Below are positions 13,926 through 22,623 of a stretch of DNA of 42,602 nucleotides, one piece after another (position 1 is the first letter of the stretch; the number at the start of each line of letters is the position of its first letter). The position numbers were made by a program, and so were the translations under genes. Source of the stretch: a virus. The stretch spans positions 1 through 42,602 of the IMG/VR virus record IMGVR_UViG_3300036046_000013. One strand, 5' to 3'. The notes under the pieces are model-generated. The model did not search any database, was not told the origin of the DNA, and saw only the letters and a program-made list of their open reading frames with translations.

Positions 13926-13947
13926 AAGGGGCTTCGGCCCCTTTCTT
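13926..13947 (+). terminator. UUCG hairpin after the capsid gene
   Basis: AAGGGGC and GCCCCTT pair around TTCG and are followed by TCTT. It probably lowers transcription past the capsid gene or stabilises the capsid mRNA end, which keeps the capsid-to-connector ratio high. Confidence 0.6.
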
Positions 13948-13976
13948 CCTTGTAACTTCGATTGGAGTTTGAACCC

Positions 13977-14366
13977 ATGAAACCCGCAAAAATCCTGTTC
14001 TTCGTTGATGGCGTCGCCCCGACCCCGGAAGACTACGAAGCCGCTTCGAAGCTGACCGCGCAAGTTGTTTTCCGCAACGCCCGCGCCGTTCCATCCGAAG
14101 GTGCGTTGGAAGAATGCGACGGCGTAGCCGGTTGCATTCCCGGCCCTTACGCCGAACTTCCGACCGCCGAAGAAGCCATTAAGGCCCATGCCGCCAAGCT
14201 GGCCGAACTGGCGAAGAAGGTAGGCGACGCCCCGGCCCCTAAAACCCCGGCCAAGGCCGCAGGCAAGCCCGCCAACGCCCCGCAGGCTGGCGCGCAGGCC
14301 CAAGCCCCGGCAACCGGCCAGAAGCCCGCAGCGGCCCCGGCTTGGACGCCCAACGCCCCGCAGTAA
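13977..14366 (+). CDS. Small protein next to the capsid gene, 129 aa
   Basis: The N-terminal 75 residues give a compact alpha/beta unit (KILFFVDGVAPT..., AQVVFRNARAV) with two Cys. The C-terminal 50 residues are an Ala/Pro/Lys-rich flexible tail. Proteins of this type behind the capsid gene may be head decoration or structural accessory proteins, but I cannot assign one. The ATG at 13977 is chosen over a TTG at 13962 because GGAG lies between them. Confidence 0.7.
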   Translation: MKPAKILFFVDGVAPTPEDYEAASKLTAQVVFRNARAVPSEGALEECDGVAGCIPGPYAELPTAEEAIKAHAAKLAELAKKVGDAPAPKTPAKAAGKPANAPQAGAQAQAPATGQKPAAAPAWTPNAPQ

Positions 14367-14374
14367 GCCCGGAA

Positions 14375-14397
14375 CCTGCCCGCTTAGTGTGGGCAGG
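14375..14397 (+). terminator. Hairpin with GCTTAGTGT loop
   Basis: CCTGCCC (14375-14381) and GGGCAGG (14391-14397) pair around the nine-base loop GCTTAGTGT. There is no T-run. The loop is nearly identical to that of the hairpin at 466-484, and both contain the dispersed TGTGGGC motif. Confidence 0.5.
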
Positions 14398-14427
14398 CGG
14401 CAACCGTAACGAACGAAGGTTAAAACG

Positions 14428-14949
14428 ATGGCAATTACAATTACAATCGAAGACGGTTCCAACGTAGCCAACGCAAATTCGTTCGTTACGATTGCCGAAG
14501 TTCGCGCATACGCTGCCGAACGCGGCGTTTCGTTGTCTGCAACGGATGACGACGTAGCCGTTCAAATCATAAAGGCCAAAGACTATTTGGAATCGTTCGC
14601 AAATCGCTATCAAGGCGAAATCGCGAACGAAGACCAGCCGTTGCAATGGCCGCGAATTGACGTTTATATCAGCGGAAGCGAAACCGCTTTTCCTTCGAAC
14701 GCAATTCCGAAGCAACTCAAAGCCGCCCAATGCGCGACCGTTCTTGCGATTAACGAAGGCGTTGATATTATGCCGAATTATTCGGCGTCTGATTTTGTCG
14801 TAGAAGAACGGGTAGGCCCGATTACAACGAAATACGCCGACCCTTCGAAAGTTGGAATTACGCCCACATTAACCAGCGTTGAAGCCCTGTTGCAACAGTT
14901 GTTCGGTTCAACAATGACCGGCTTTGCGCTTCGAACTTTCCGGGTTTGA
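14428..14949 (+). CDS. Head-tail adaptor protein (DnaT-like family), 173 aa
   Basis: The start ITIEDGSNVANANSFVTIAE and the helix AEVRAYAAERG are typical of phage proteins annotated as 'DnaT-like ssDNA-binding'. These sit between capsid and tail genes and more probably act as connector (adaptor) proteins. The middle shows LQWPR, as in gp6-like connectors, and a C-terminal helix at about 150-160. The position fits the first neck protein bound to the portal. Confidence 0.75.
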   Translation: MAITITIEDGSNVANANSFVTIAEVRAYAAERGVSLSATDDDVAVQIIKAKDYLESFANRYQGEIANEDQPLQWPRIDVYISGSETAFPSNAIPKQLKAAQCATVLAINEGVDIMPNYSASDFVVEERVGPITTKYADPSKVGITPTLTSVEALLQQLFGSTMTGFALRTFRV

Positions 14950-14950
14950 T

Positions 14951-15331
14951 ATGGGCCGTTTCGACCGTCAAATTCAAACAGCAAAGCGGCTTATTGCCAA
15001 GAACGGGCAGGCTGTTAAATGGCGCATTGTTCGCGATGCGGCCCCGGCTGACCCGTCGCAGCCTTGGAAGCCGACGAATCCCGCAACGCCGGTCGAACAT
15101 GACGTAACGATTTGTTTTCTTACCGTTGATAAAGAAACTTACGAATCGCTTTCATACATGACGAACGGCGAAGTTCCAATGGGCGCAGTTTTGGGCCTAA
15201 TGGGCGCGGTCGATTTCGAACCGTCGTTGAAAGACGTTGTTATTCGCGACGGCAAAGAACTTCGGTTGTTCAATATTGAAGAATTGAACCCGAACGGGCA
15301 AACGATACTTTATACGATGGTTTTTAAATGA
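14951..15331 (+). CDS. Neck / head-closure protein (probable), 126 aa
   Basis: It begins one base after the adaptor stop and ends in an ATGA overlap with the next gene. The opening RQIQTAKRLIAKNGQAVKWR followed by strands (VTICFLTV, VVIRDGKELRLFNIEEL) resembles small beta-barrel head-closure proteins. The assignment relies on order and fold pattern. The start at 14951 is chosen over an upstream ATG inside the adaptor gene. Confidence 0.65.
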   Translation: MGRFDRQIQTAKRLIAKNGQAVKWRIVRDAAPADPSQPWKPTNPATPVEHDVTICFLTVDKETYESLSYMTNGEVPMGAVLGLMGAVDFEPSLKDVVIRDGKELRLFNIEELNPNGQTILYTMVFK

Positions 15332-15780
15332 CAACGACGTTTAGCGGCGCGACCGACGAAATTTGCGGGGCTTTTTGGCAGACTTGGAACGCTGCCGAAA
15401 CGTCTTCGCTTGTCGGTTATGTGCCGGATGTTCGTTGGCCGTTGGTCGAAGAACCAGCCGAACCCGATTCTTCGAAGTATTGGGCGCGTTTGTCGATTCA
15501 AACCGTATTCGAAGAACAAACGGCGTTAGCCGGTAACGACGGCAAGCGACGTTATACCGCTTCGGGTTTGGTTTTTGTGCAAATCTTTTGCCCGAAGTCT
15601 ATTTCGAATTCTGGCGAAGTTGGCCGAAAGCTTGCAGAAATTGCCCGCAATGCTTATCGCGGCAAAGCTACGCCGAACAAGGTTTGGTTTCGCAATGTAA
15701 GGATTAACGAACTATCGCCCGAAAACCTGTTCTATCGGTTTAACGTCGTTGCCGAATTTGAATACGACGAAACAGCATAA
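15328..15780 (+). CDS. Tail terminator / completion protein (DUF4128-like), 150 aa
   Basis: Its start overlaps the upstream stop (ATGA). A YTASGLVFVQIFCP strand (about 71-85), a helix of SGEVGRKLAEIARNAYRG type and a last FNVVAEFEYDE strand fit the small alpha/beta tail terminator proteins that cap the tail tube. It sits directly ahead of the tail tube gene, as these genes usually do. Confidence 0.7.
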   Translation: MTTTFSGATDEICGAFWQTWNAAETSSLVGYVPDVRWPLVEEPAEPDSSKYWARLSIQTVFEEQTALAGNDGKRRYTASGLVFVQIFCPKSISNSGEVGRKLAEIARNAYRGKATPNKVWFRNVRINELSPENLFYRFNVVAEFEYDETA

Positions 15781-15792
15781 GGAGTTTTCCAA

Positions 15793-17322
15793 ATGACTAA
15801 CAAAATTGATTCGAACATTACCGGGCTTGCCTTCGCGGAAGAAGAATCGTTGAAGACCCTTCCGGCAACGCCGGTTTGGTACGGGCTGGAACCGAATAGC
15901 TATTCGGATTTCGGCGGCGAACTTTCGACCGTCGCGCGTGCGCCCATCGACCCTTCGCGCCAAAACAAGAAAGGTACGATTACCGACCTTGACGCTTCGG
16001 GCGGTTTCAACATTGATTTTACGAAGTCGAACCTTGTTCGCTTGCTGCAAGGCTTCTTCTTTGCCGACGCCCGGCAACTGCCTTCGACGCAGGCGCTTAA
16101 TGCTGCGGCTGTTCCGCTGACCGGCGTAACCGCTTCGTCGAAGACCTACGCCGCAGCTTCGGGCCTTGGCAGCTTTGCCGCAAACCAAATCGTTTTCGCT
16201 TCCGGCTTCACGAATGCGGCGAACAACGGTCTTAAAACCGTCGCTTCTTCGACTGCCGGAACCGTTGTCGTAAATGAAACCCTGACCGACGAAGCTTCGC
16301 CGCCTGCCGCTGCCAAGCTGGAAACGGTCGGCTTTCAGTTCGCAAGCGGCGATATTAGCTTGGCCGTTACTTCGGGCATTCCGTCGCTTGTTGCAACCGC
16401 TGCCGACTTTACGACCCTTCCCGGCCTGATTCCCGGCCTTTGGGTCTTCATTGGCGGCGATGCTGCGGGAACCCGCTTCGCTAATAATGTGGGCTATGCG
16501 CGCATCAAGTCGATTGCCGCAAAAGCTATCGTTTTCGACGATACCAGTTTCACCCCGGCGACCGAAGCCGGTACGGGCAAAACGATTCGTTTGTTCGTCG
16601 GAACCGTCGTCAAAAACGAAAAAACGCCGTCGCTTATCAAGCGTCGTTCTTACAACATCGAACGGCAATTGGGCAGCGGCCCGACTTCGACGCAAGCCGA
16701 ATATTTGGAAGGCGCAGTAGCGAACGAATTTACGTTGAACGTTCCCCAAGCCGACAAGCTTAACGCCGATTTGACTTTCGTTGCGTGCGACAATACGCAC
16801 CGCAGCGGCGAAGCTGGCGACGAAATCAAGGGCGGAACCCGCGTCGGCGTTGCTGGCGAAGATGCCTACAATACTTCGTCGGATATTTACCGAATCAAAA
16901 TGTCGGTAATCGACCCGGCTTCTTCCAATCCTTCGGCGCTGTTCGGCTACGTTTCCGAAGCGAACGTTTCGATTAACAACAACGTTTCGCCGAACAAGGC
17001 AATCGGAACGCTTGGCGCTTTCGATACCAGCGCCGGGAATTTCGAAGTTGGCGGTTCCATTACCGCTTACTTTACGACGATTTCCGCCGTTCGCGCTGTT
17101 CGTCAAAACGCCGACGTTGGCTTGTCGATTATCGGCGCTTCGAAAAACGCGGGCTTCGTCTTCGACATTCCGTTGCTTGGCCTTGGCGGCGGTCGTCTGA
17201 ATGTCGAAAAAGACGCGCCGATTACCGTTCCGCTTGAACCGGCAGGCGCGGAAAACGCGAACGGTTATACGATGCTTTACGAAGCGTTTTCTTACTTGCC
17301 AAGTGTGGCAATGCCCGATTAA
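15793..17322 (+). CDS. Major tail tube protein, 509 aa
   Basis: The N-terminus (about 1-100: FAEEESLKTLPATPVWYGLEP... DASGGFNIDFTKSNL) and the region about 260-330 (SYNIERQLG, YLEGAVANEFTLNVP) are typical of phage tail tube proteins of this size. Such proteins stack as hexamers and form the tube. At over 500 residues it is longer than lambda gpV, and the central Ala/Thr/Gly-rich part (about 105-235) looks like an inserted outer domain. AAGGAG precedes the ATG, and a strong terminator follows. Confidence 0.85.
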   Translation: MTNKIDSNITGLAFAEEESLKTLPATPVWYGLEPNSYSDFGGELSTVARAPIDPSRQNKKGTITDLDASGGFNIDFTKSNLVRLLQGFFFADARQLPSTQALNAAAVPLTGVTASSKTYAAASGLGSFAANQIVFASGFTNAANNGLKTVASSTAGTVVVNETLTDEASPPAAAKLETVGFQFASGDISLAVTSGIPSLVATAADFTTLPGLIPGLWVFIGGDAAGTRFANNVGYARIKSIAAKAIVFDDTSFTPATEAGTGKTIRLFVGTVVKNEKTPSLIKRRSYNIERQLGSGPTSTQAEYLEGAVANEFTLNVPQADKLNADLTFVACDNTHRSGEAGDEIKGGTRVGVAGEDAYNTSSDIYRIKMSVIDPASSNPSALFGYVSEANVSINNNVSPNKAIGTLGAFDTSAGNFEVGGSITAYFTTISAVRAVRQNADVGLSIIGASKNAGFVFDIPLLGLGGGRLNVEKDAPITVPLEPAGAENANGYTMLYEAFSYLPSVAMPD

Positions 17323-17336
17323 TTCGGGTATCATTC

Positions 17337-17363
17337 AAGGGCGGGAACTTCCCGCCCTTTTTC
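17337..17363 (+). terminator. Intrinsic terminator after the tail tube gene
   Basis: AAGGGCGGG and CCCGCCCTT pair around AACTT, followed by TTTTC. It should reduce transcription into the chaperone and tape measure genes, which are needed in smaller amounts than the tube protein. Confidence 0.85.
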
Positions 17364-17386
17364 TTAACTTCGAAGGAGTTTCCAAA

Positions 17387-17812
17387 ATGTCGCTTTACAA
17401 ACAATTCAAAACGAACGCCGAAAAAGAAACCGAAGGCGTCGAAATCGAATTCAACGAAGCAACCAACGACGACGGTTCCGTTCCGACTTTCGTTATTTCG
17501 CGCATGGGCAAGGCAAACAAGCGTTACACGAAGGCGCTTGAAGCTGCGACCCGGCCTTATCGTCGTCAAATTGAACTTGGCACGATGAAAAACGAAGTCG
17601 CCGAAGAAATCTTCTTGAACGTGTTTGTCGATACGGTCTTGAAGGGCTGGAAGAACGTTCGCGACGAAAACGGGGCCGAACTGCCTTGCAGCAAACAAAC
17701 CGCCGTCAAGCTGTTTCAAGACCTGCCGGAAGTTTATGAACGGCTGCAAGAAGAAGCCAAGCAATCGGCCAATTTCCGCGATTTGGCTTTGGAAGAAGAA
17801 GCAAAAAACTAA
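17387..17812 (+). CDS. Tail assembly chaperone, short form (gpG-like), 141 aa
   Basis: Lies between tail tube and tape measure genes, as do lambda G/T and their equivalents. It is a charged helical protein, with a conserved-looking FVISRMGKANKRYTKALE stretch (about 35-53) and a helix of VFVDTVLKGWKNV type (about 79-91). The ATG at 17387 has AAGGAG ahead. The last sense codons read GCA AAA AAC before TAA and form a -1 slippery heptamer, so a fraction of ribosomes should read on into the next frame. Confidence 0.85.
   Translation: MSLYKQFKTNAEKETEGVEIEFNEATNDDGSVPTFVISRMGKANKRYTKALEAATRPYRRQIELGTMKNEVAEEIFLNVFVDTVLKGWKNVRDENGAELPCSKQTAVKLFQDLPEVYERLQEEAKQSANFRDLALEEEAKN
17803..17809 (+). promoter_or_regulatory. 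-1 programmed frameshift site A AAA AAC
   Basis: The heptamer A AAA AAC is in phase with the zero frame (gcA AAA AAC TAA) and immediately precedes the stop. A -1 slip continues with CTA AAC GAA into the open frame that ends at 18156. This frame has no ribosome site of its own. The heptamer is one of the most efficient slippery sequences known, and frameshifting at this place is conserved in siphophage tail chaperone genes. Confidence 0.88.
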
Positions 17813-18156
17813 ACGAAGTTTTGGCGTATCTGTTGGAACTTGGCCCAATCGAACAGAATATAGCTAAACAAGCTATGCGGTCGGGCCAGCCAATACCCGA
17901 CCGCATAGCCAACGCGCCAGAACTTGAAGTAGGTTTGCAACTGTATATCCAAGCTTTCTTCGACTTGGATTCGGAAAGGTCGCACGGCATGGCCCCGACG
18001 CCGATTCCTTGGACAAGTATAGCGCAATATGCAAGGGCTTTCGAATTTGACGAAGAACAAACCGAAGATTTGTTCTTTCATGTTCGAAGATTGGATGCCG
18101 AACATTTAAAGCGAATTTCGGCGAAGATGGAAAGTAAAACAAAGGCTAAGAAGTAA
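17809..18156 (+). CDS. Tail chaperone frameshift extension (gpT-like part), 115 codons
   Basis: The open frame is read through the -1 shift at 17803-17809. The fused product would be 141 plus 115 residues, about 256 aa. The extension is helical, with Glu/Gln-rich helices and a Lys-rich end. Its only possible independent start is TTG at 17821, which lacks a ribosome site. In lambda the T part of gpGT binds the tube protein and brings it to the tape measure. Its stop overlaps the next start (TAATG). Confidence 0.85.
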   Translation, partial: LNEVLAYLLELGPIEQNIAKQAMRSGQPIPDRIANAPELEVGLQLYIQAFFDLDSERSHGMAPTPIPWTSIAQYARAFEFDEEQTEDLFFHVRRLDAEHLKRISAKMESKTKAKK

Positions 18157-18590
18157 TGTCGAAAGGTTTGTTAGATTTGGCGGCAAGCATGGAACGGAAG
18201 GCGAAAGCAATCGACGCCGCCGCGTCGCAACTTGCCGTCGAAACTGCGCAAACCATTGTCGGCGACTTAGCCTTTAAAACGCCGGTTGATACTTCGCAAG
18301 CTTTGTCGAACTGGATTGTAACGCTCGATTCGCCTTCCGACGCGAAAATTAAGCCATATTATCCGGGCGAAGGCGGTTCGACGCAGAAAGCCAGCGCAGC
18401 CGAAACAATTAACCAAGCGCGAAAAGTTCTTGCCGGTAAAAAGCCGGGTCAAAAAATTTATATTACGAATAATCTTCCGTACATTCGCCGTTTGAATGAC
18501 GGTTATTCGAAGCAAGCCCCTGCGGGTTTTGTCGAACGGTCGGTTTTAATTGGCCGTAAGATGAAAAAGAATTTCAAGATTAAGGATTAA
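18156..18590 (+). CDS. HK97 gp10-like tail protein, 144 aa
   Basis: Features of the HK97-gp10 family are visible. There is a long N-terminal helix (ERKAKAIDAAASQLAVETAQTIV), the motif TPVDTSQALSNW (about 42-53), where these proteins have TP..TG.L..S, and NNLPYIRRLNDGYSKQAPAG (about 105-124), the family's 'Y...LE.G.S.QAP.G' signature. The family joins head and tail or completes the tail tube. Its place between chaperone and tape measure genes is less usual than before the tail tube gene. TAATG start. Confidence 0.85.
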   Translation: MSKGLLDLAASMERKAKAIDAAASQLAVETAQTIVGDLAFKTPVDTSQALSNWIVTLDSPSDAKIKPYYPGEGGSTQKASAAETINQARKVLAGKKPGQKIYITNNLPYIRRLNDGYSKQAPAGFVERSVLIGRKMKKNFKIKD

Positions 18591-18595
18591 AAGAA

Positions 18596-21500
18596 ATGGC
18601 AGACGAAAATATTAGCATTGAAATTGCCGACAAAGTTTCGCCTTCCATTTCGAACAAGCTTTTAAAGATTGCCGAAAATGCGCGAAACGCAGATAACGCC
18701 GTTCAACGTTTGAAAACGCAACTTGCGTCGTTGAATACCAGCGCGCTTTCGCAAATTCAAAGCGCAGCCAACAGCGCAACGCAAGCAATTAACCAAAGCG
18801 CAATCGCCGCGCAACGTCTGGCGACTGAGCAACAGCGCACCGCAGGCGCAGCCGCCCAAGCCGCCGCAGCGCAGACGCGCGCAACGACCGCCCAAACGCA
18901 AGGCCAAACGGCAGCGCAACAACTGGCGACCGCTACGGCCCGCACGGCGACCGAACAGCAACGCAGCGCGACCGCAGCGCAAAAGCTGGCAACTGAACAG
19001 CAACGAACCGCCGCCGCACAATCGCAGGCCCAAGCCGCAGCCGACCGGGCCGCGCTTGCCGCGCTTCGTCTTCAACAGGCCCAAGACCGGGCCGCGCAAT
19101 CGTCGCGCAACGCCGCTTCGTCTATTATGTCGTTCGTTCGCGGAGCTGCTGCCCTTGTGGGCGTCGGTTTGTCTGCGAATGCGATTCTTAGCGCCGCCGA
19201 TGCTTATACGGTATTGCAAAATAAATTGCAAAACGTATCGGAAAGCGAAGCGCAAGTAAATGAATTGACGAATCGACTTTTCGAAACTGCCAATCGAACC
19301 CGAACGCCAGTTCAAGAAACGGCGCAGGCATTTACGCGCTTCGATATGGCATTGAAAAACCTTGGCAAGTCGCAAGACGATTCGTTGCGGCTTACCGAAA
19401 CGGTTAATAAAATGCTTGTCGTATCTGGCGCAACTTCAAACGAAGCCGGTTCGGCCTTGCTGCAATTGTCCCAAGCTTTCAACAAGGGCAAACTAGACGG
19501 CGACGAATTCCGTTCGGTTATGGAACTTATGCCGAACGCCGCCGACGCAATCGCGAAGCGTCTTAAAGTAACGCGCGGCGAACTGTTGAAACTTGCGCCA
19601 GAAGGTAAGATTACCGCAAAGGTAATGTTAGAAGCTTTCCAAGACGCAGCGGCGGGCATTGATGCGAAATTTGGAAAGACCGTGCCCACATTGTCGCAGG
19701 CGATGACCGTTCTTCGCAACAATGCGACGCAGACGTTCGGCGAAATTAATAAACAGCTTGGAATTACGGCGGGTCTTTCGAAGGCTATTATTTTCCTTGG
19801 CGAAAATATGAAGACGGTTGCGCTAATCGCCGCCGTTCTTGGCGCTGCGCTGTTGGTCGCATTTGGCCCGGCTTTGGTCGGTATGCTTTCGGCTGCAACG
19901 TCTGCCGTTTGGGCCTTTACCGTCGCACTTGCTGCAAATCCTATCGGCTTGCTTGTCGTCGGCATTACCGCAGCAATTGCCGCGCTTGCGTTGTTTGGCG
20001 ATGAAATAAAAGTAAGCGAAGACGGGTTGGTTACGCTGAAAGATACGGCTTTGGCTGTTTGGTCTTTTATTGCCGATGGCGCGGGCGTTGCTTGGTCGTA
20101 TATTAAGGAAGGTTGGAACGCTGCAATCGACTTTATCAGCGCCAAGACTGACGGTTGGGGCGAAAAGTTCCGCGACGTTGGTTCGTTTGTATTGAACTTC
20201 GCAAAGACCGTTGTTAATGGTTATATCGGCCTTTGGGTCGGCGCTTATAACGCCGTCGTCGGCGGCTGGCAGCTTTTCCCGGCTGCAATGAAAGATATTT
20301 TCGCAATGGCGCTTAATAGCGTCGTTGGCATTACCGAAAAAATTGTAAATGCTGCGCTTGAAGGCATTAACAAAATTACGTCGCTTGCAAACCAAGGCGC
20401 GGAAAAACTAGGTATCGGAAAAATCTTCGATTCCGACTTGGGCGTTTCGCTGGATAAATACAAAATGGAAGTTACCGGCGCGGCTTCGGATTTAGCCGGA
20501 ACGGTAAAAACCGCATTTTCTAGCGCATTTAATACCGATTTTATCGGAAACGCAGTCGGCGCAATTGACAAGCGCGCCCGCGAAATTAGCGCAGCCCGTC
20601 GCGCCGCAGAAGGTGCGCAAACTGGCAACTTGCGCGGAACCGGCACGCCCGGCAAAGAAGGCCCGGACGCCGAAGCTTTGAAAGCTGCACAAAAGCGCGC
20701 CGACGAAATGGCAAAAGTAAATCGCGCGCTTGACGAAGAATTGACCGCGCTTCAACGCTTGGGGCCGGAATACGCCGTTTCCAATCGTTTGCTTGAAATT
20801 GAAAATAACTTGCTTGATAAGAAAATCAAGCTTACGGATAGCGAACGCGAATCTATCCGCAAAAAGCTTCAAGCGATTCAAGACCAAAAGGCGGCGAACG
20901 CGCTTGCCGACATTAATAAAGAACTTGACCAACAATCGCAGATTTTGGCGAAGCTTGGGCCGCAACAGGAAATCGAACAACAAATGTTGCAGTATCGAAA
21001 CGACTTTTATTCAAAAGGTCTTGTTTTGACGCAGCAACAAACCGAAGCATTGCAAAAGCGGCTTGAAACGTTGCAGCAAGAACGCGCCGTTTCGCAAGAA
21101 TTGAACAAGATTTATGCCGAAACCGAAGGTAAGAAGATTTCGCTTCAACAGCAAACCGAAGCGTTGAACCAAGCTTATCAACGCGGCTTGATTAATCTTG
21201 ACGCTTATTCGAACCGACTTGTAAAAATCGGTTTGGATATGACGAACCTTAAACTTCAAATGGGCGAAGGAACGTTTAACGACGTAATGGTTTCTTCGCT
21301 AGGTTCGATTGTTTCGCAGTATGAAGGCGTAATGTCGGGGCTTTCTTCGGCCTTCGGCGACTTCTTCACTTCATTTACAGACGGCTTTGCAAACAGCGTC
21401 GGTCGGGCTATCGTTTATTCGGAAAACTTGGGCGACGCACTTAACAGCGTTGCCAAAGAAGCTTTGGCCGGTCTTATTTCCGCACTTGTCAAGCTTGGCA

Positions 21501-22129
21501 TTCAATGGGTTGTAAATGCCGCCCTTGGTCAATCCTTGGGTGCGGCTGCGCTTGCGTCGCAAACGGCCATGAGTACGGCAGCGGCAGCGGCTACGGCGGC
21601 GGCTTGGGCACCGGCTGCGGCTATGGTATCCCTTGCCAGTTTCGGGGCCAACAGCGCCCCGGCAATGGCCGGAATCAGCGCGACGACGGCGCTTTCCGAA
21701 GGCTTGGCCCTTGCCAGCATGGCAGGTTTTGAAATGGGCGGATATACGGGCAATGTGGGCACGAAGGAAATTGCCGGGCTTGTTCATGGTCGCGAATTCG
21801 TTTTCGACGCGGCTTCGACGCAACGTATCGGCGTTAACAATCTTGAAGCAATCCGCAACGGCGCTTCGTATGTTGCTTCAAACAGTTCTTCGGCGGGTTC
21901 GGGTTCTTCCGGCGCTGCGGTAAGCGTCAATATTGAAAATTACGGCACTTCGAAAGATTTTGAAGTTCAACAAATTAGCGAAACCGATATTCGAATCATT
22001 GCACGCGACGAAGCGCGCAACATGGTTCAAAAGGAAGCGCCGGGCGTAGTTGCTGCGCAAATCAGAAATCCGAATTCTAGCGTTTCCAAGTCGCTTAATC
22101 AAAATACCAAAACGGAAAGAAGGCGGTAA
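18596..22129 (+). CDS. Tape measure protein, 1177 aa
   Basis: This is the longest gene, in the expected position. Residues about 70-175 are an Ala/Gln/Thr coiled coil built from repeats of ATEQQR(T/S)A. A conserved tape measure domain follows (about 200-370: NELTNRLFETANRTRTPVQETAQAFTRF, ELMPNAADAIAKRL). Hydrophobic segments lie at about 400-465, which may enter the host membrane on DNA ejection. More coiled coil (about 690-880) and an Ala/Gly-rich hydrophobic part (about 950-1040) come after. At about 1.5 angstroms per residue the tail would be near 175 nm, a rule-of-thumb inference. Confidence 0.92.
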   Translation: MADENISIEIADKVSPSISNKLLKIAENARNADNAVQRLKTQLASLNTSALSQIQSAANSATQAINQSAIAAQRLATEQQRTAGAAAQAAAAQTRATTAQTQGQTAAQQLATATARTATEQQRSATAAQKLATEQQRTAAAQSQAQAAADRAALAALRLQQAQDRAAQSSRNAASSIMSFVRGAAALVGVGLSANAILSAADAYTVLQNKLQNVSESEAQVNELTNRLFETANRTRTPVQETAQAFTRFDMALKNLGKSQDDSLRLTETVNKMLVVSGATSNEAGSALLQLSQAFNKGKLDGDEFRSVMELMPNAADAIAKRLKVTRGELLKLAPEGKITAKVMLEAFQDAAAGIDAKFGKTVPTLSQAMTVLRNNATQTFGEINKQLGITAGLSKAIIFLGENMKTVALIAAVLGAALLVAFGPALVGMLSAATSAVWAFTVALAANPIGLLVVGITAAIAALALFGDEIKVSEDGLVTLKDTALAVWSFIADGAGVAWSYIKEGWNAAIDFISAKTDGWGEKFRDVGSFVLNFAKTVVNGYIGLWVGAYNAVVGGWQLFPAAMKDIFAMALNSVVGITEKIVNAALEGINKITSLANQGAEKLGIGKIFDSDLGVSLDKYKMEVTGAASDLAGTVKTAFSSAFNTDFIGNAVGAIDKRAREISAARRAAEGAQTGNLRGTGTPGKEGPDAEALKAAQKRADEMAKVNRALDEELTALQRLGPEYAVSNRLLEIENNLLDKKIKLTDSERESIRKKLQAIQDQKAANALADINKELDQQSQILAKLGPQQEIEQQMLQYRNDFYSKGLVLTQQQTEALQKRLETLQQERAVSQELNKIYAETEGKKISLQQQTEALNQAYQRGLINLDAYSNRLVKIGLDMTNLKLQMGEGTFNDVMVSSLGSIVSQYEGVMSGLSSAFGDFFTSFTDGFANSVGRAIVYSENLGDALNSVAKEALAGLISALVKLGIQWVVNAALGQSLGAAALASQTAMSTAAAAATAAAWAPAAAMVSLASFGANSAPAMAGISATTALSEGLALASMAGFEMGGYTGNVGTKEIAGLVHGREFVFDAASTQRIGVNNLEAIRNGASYVASNSSSAGSGSSGAAVSVNIENYGTSKDFEVQQISETDIRIIARDEARNMVQKEAPGVVAAQIRNPNSSVSKSLNQNTKTERRR

Positions 22130-22131
22130 TT

Positions 22132-22623
22132 ATGGCACTTTCTAAATTCATTCTTCCGCCCGACAATTCGCAATATTCCGTAACCGACGGAAAAGAAGTC
22201 GTCGCAACGCAACTTGACGGCGGCGCGGCGCGCTATCGTCGCGATATTTTGGGCGCAACTTCAACAGTTGATGCGGCTTGGATTTTAGGAACGAACGATT
22301 ACAAATACATGCGTTCTTTTTATCGCGCTTTGACTTTGAAAGGCGCAAAACCGTTTCTAATCGACTTAATTTTAGACGAACCCGCATTGACGGAACATAA
22401 AGCGTATTTCGTGCCGGGAAGCTTTCAGCTAACAGGGCAAAAAGGCTTAACGTATTGGGTTTCGGCGCAATTAGAAGTTTATCCGGCTGAAATTGATTAC
22501 GATTATGAAGCCGCTTTTGCTGCGCTTTATGGGGAACTTGGCGAAAACTGGCAAAATTTGTTTTTAATTTTTGAAGAAAATTTCGATATTGAAATAAACC
22601 AAACTTTGCCGGGAATTGTTTAA
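22132..22623 (+). CDS. Minor tail protein of the tail tip module, 163 aa
   Basis: Directly after the tape measure gene, in the place of lambda M or distal tail genes. Visible are an RYRRDILGATSTVDAAWILG stretch (about 34-53) and KPFLIDLILDEPALTEHKAYFVPGSF (about 77-102). These recall tip proteins in which strands lead into a beta-sandwich. The C-terminus is acidic and aromatic. It is co-translated with the DUF1833 gene, whose ATG follows its stop directly. Confidence 0.7.
   Translation: MALSKFILPPDNSQYSVTDGKEVVATQLDGGAARYRRDILGATSTVDAAWILGTNDYKYMRSFYRALTLKGAKPFLIDLILDEPALTEHKAYFVPGSFQLTGQKGLTYWVSAQLEVYPAEIDYDYEAAFAALYGELGENWQNLFLIFEENFDIEINQTLPGIV

Noticed and set aside
14428-14949. Replication role for the DnaT-like protein
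   Set aside because: It lies in the neck gene cluster between capsid and tail terminator genes; an adaptor role fits better than DNA replication.
15712-17334. A 540-codon open frame on the minus strand, opposite the tail tube gene
   Set aside because: It lies fully antisense to a clear structural gene and has no ribosome site or promoter. Strong codon bias (rare TTA, CTA and TCA) keeps antisense frames open.
17821-18156. Separate gene starting at TTG 17821
   Set aside because: No ribosome site, and an in-phase A AAA AAC slippery site just upstream explains the frame as a -1 extension.
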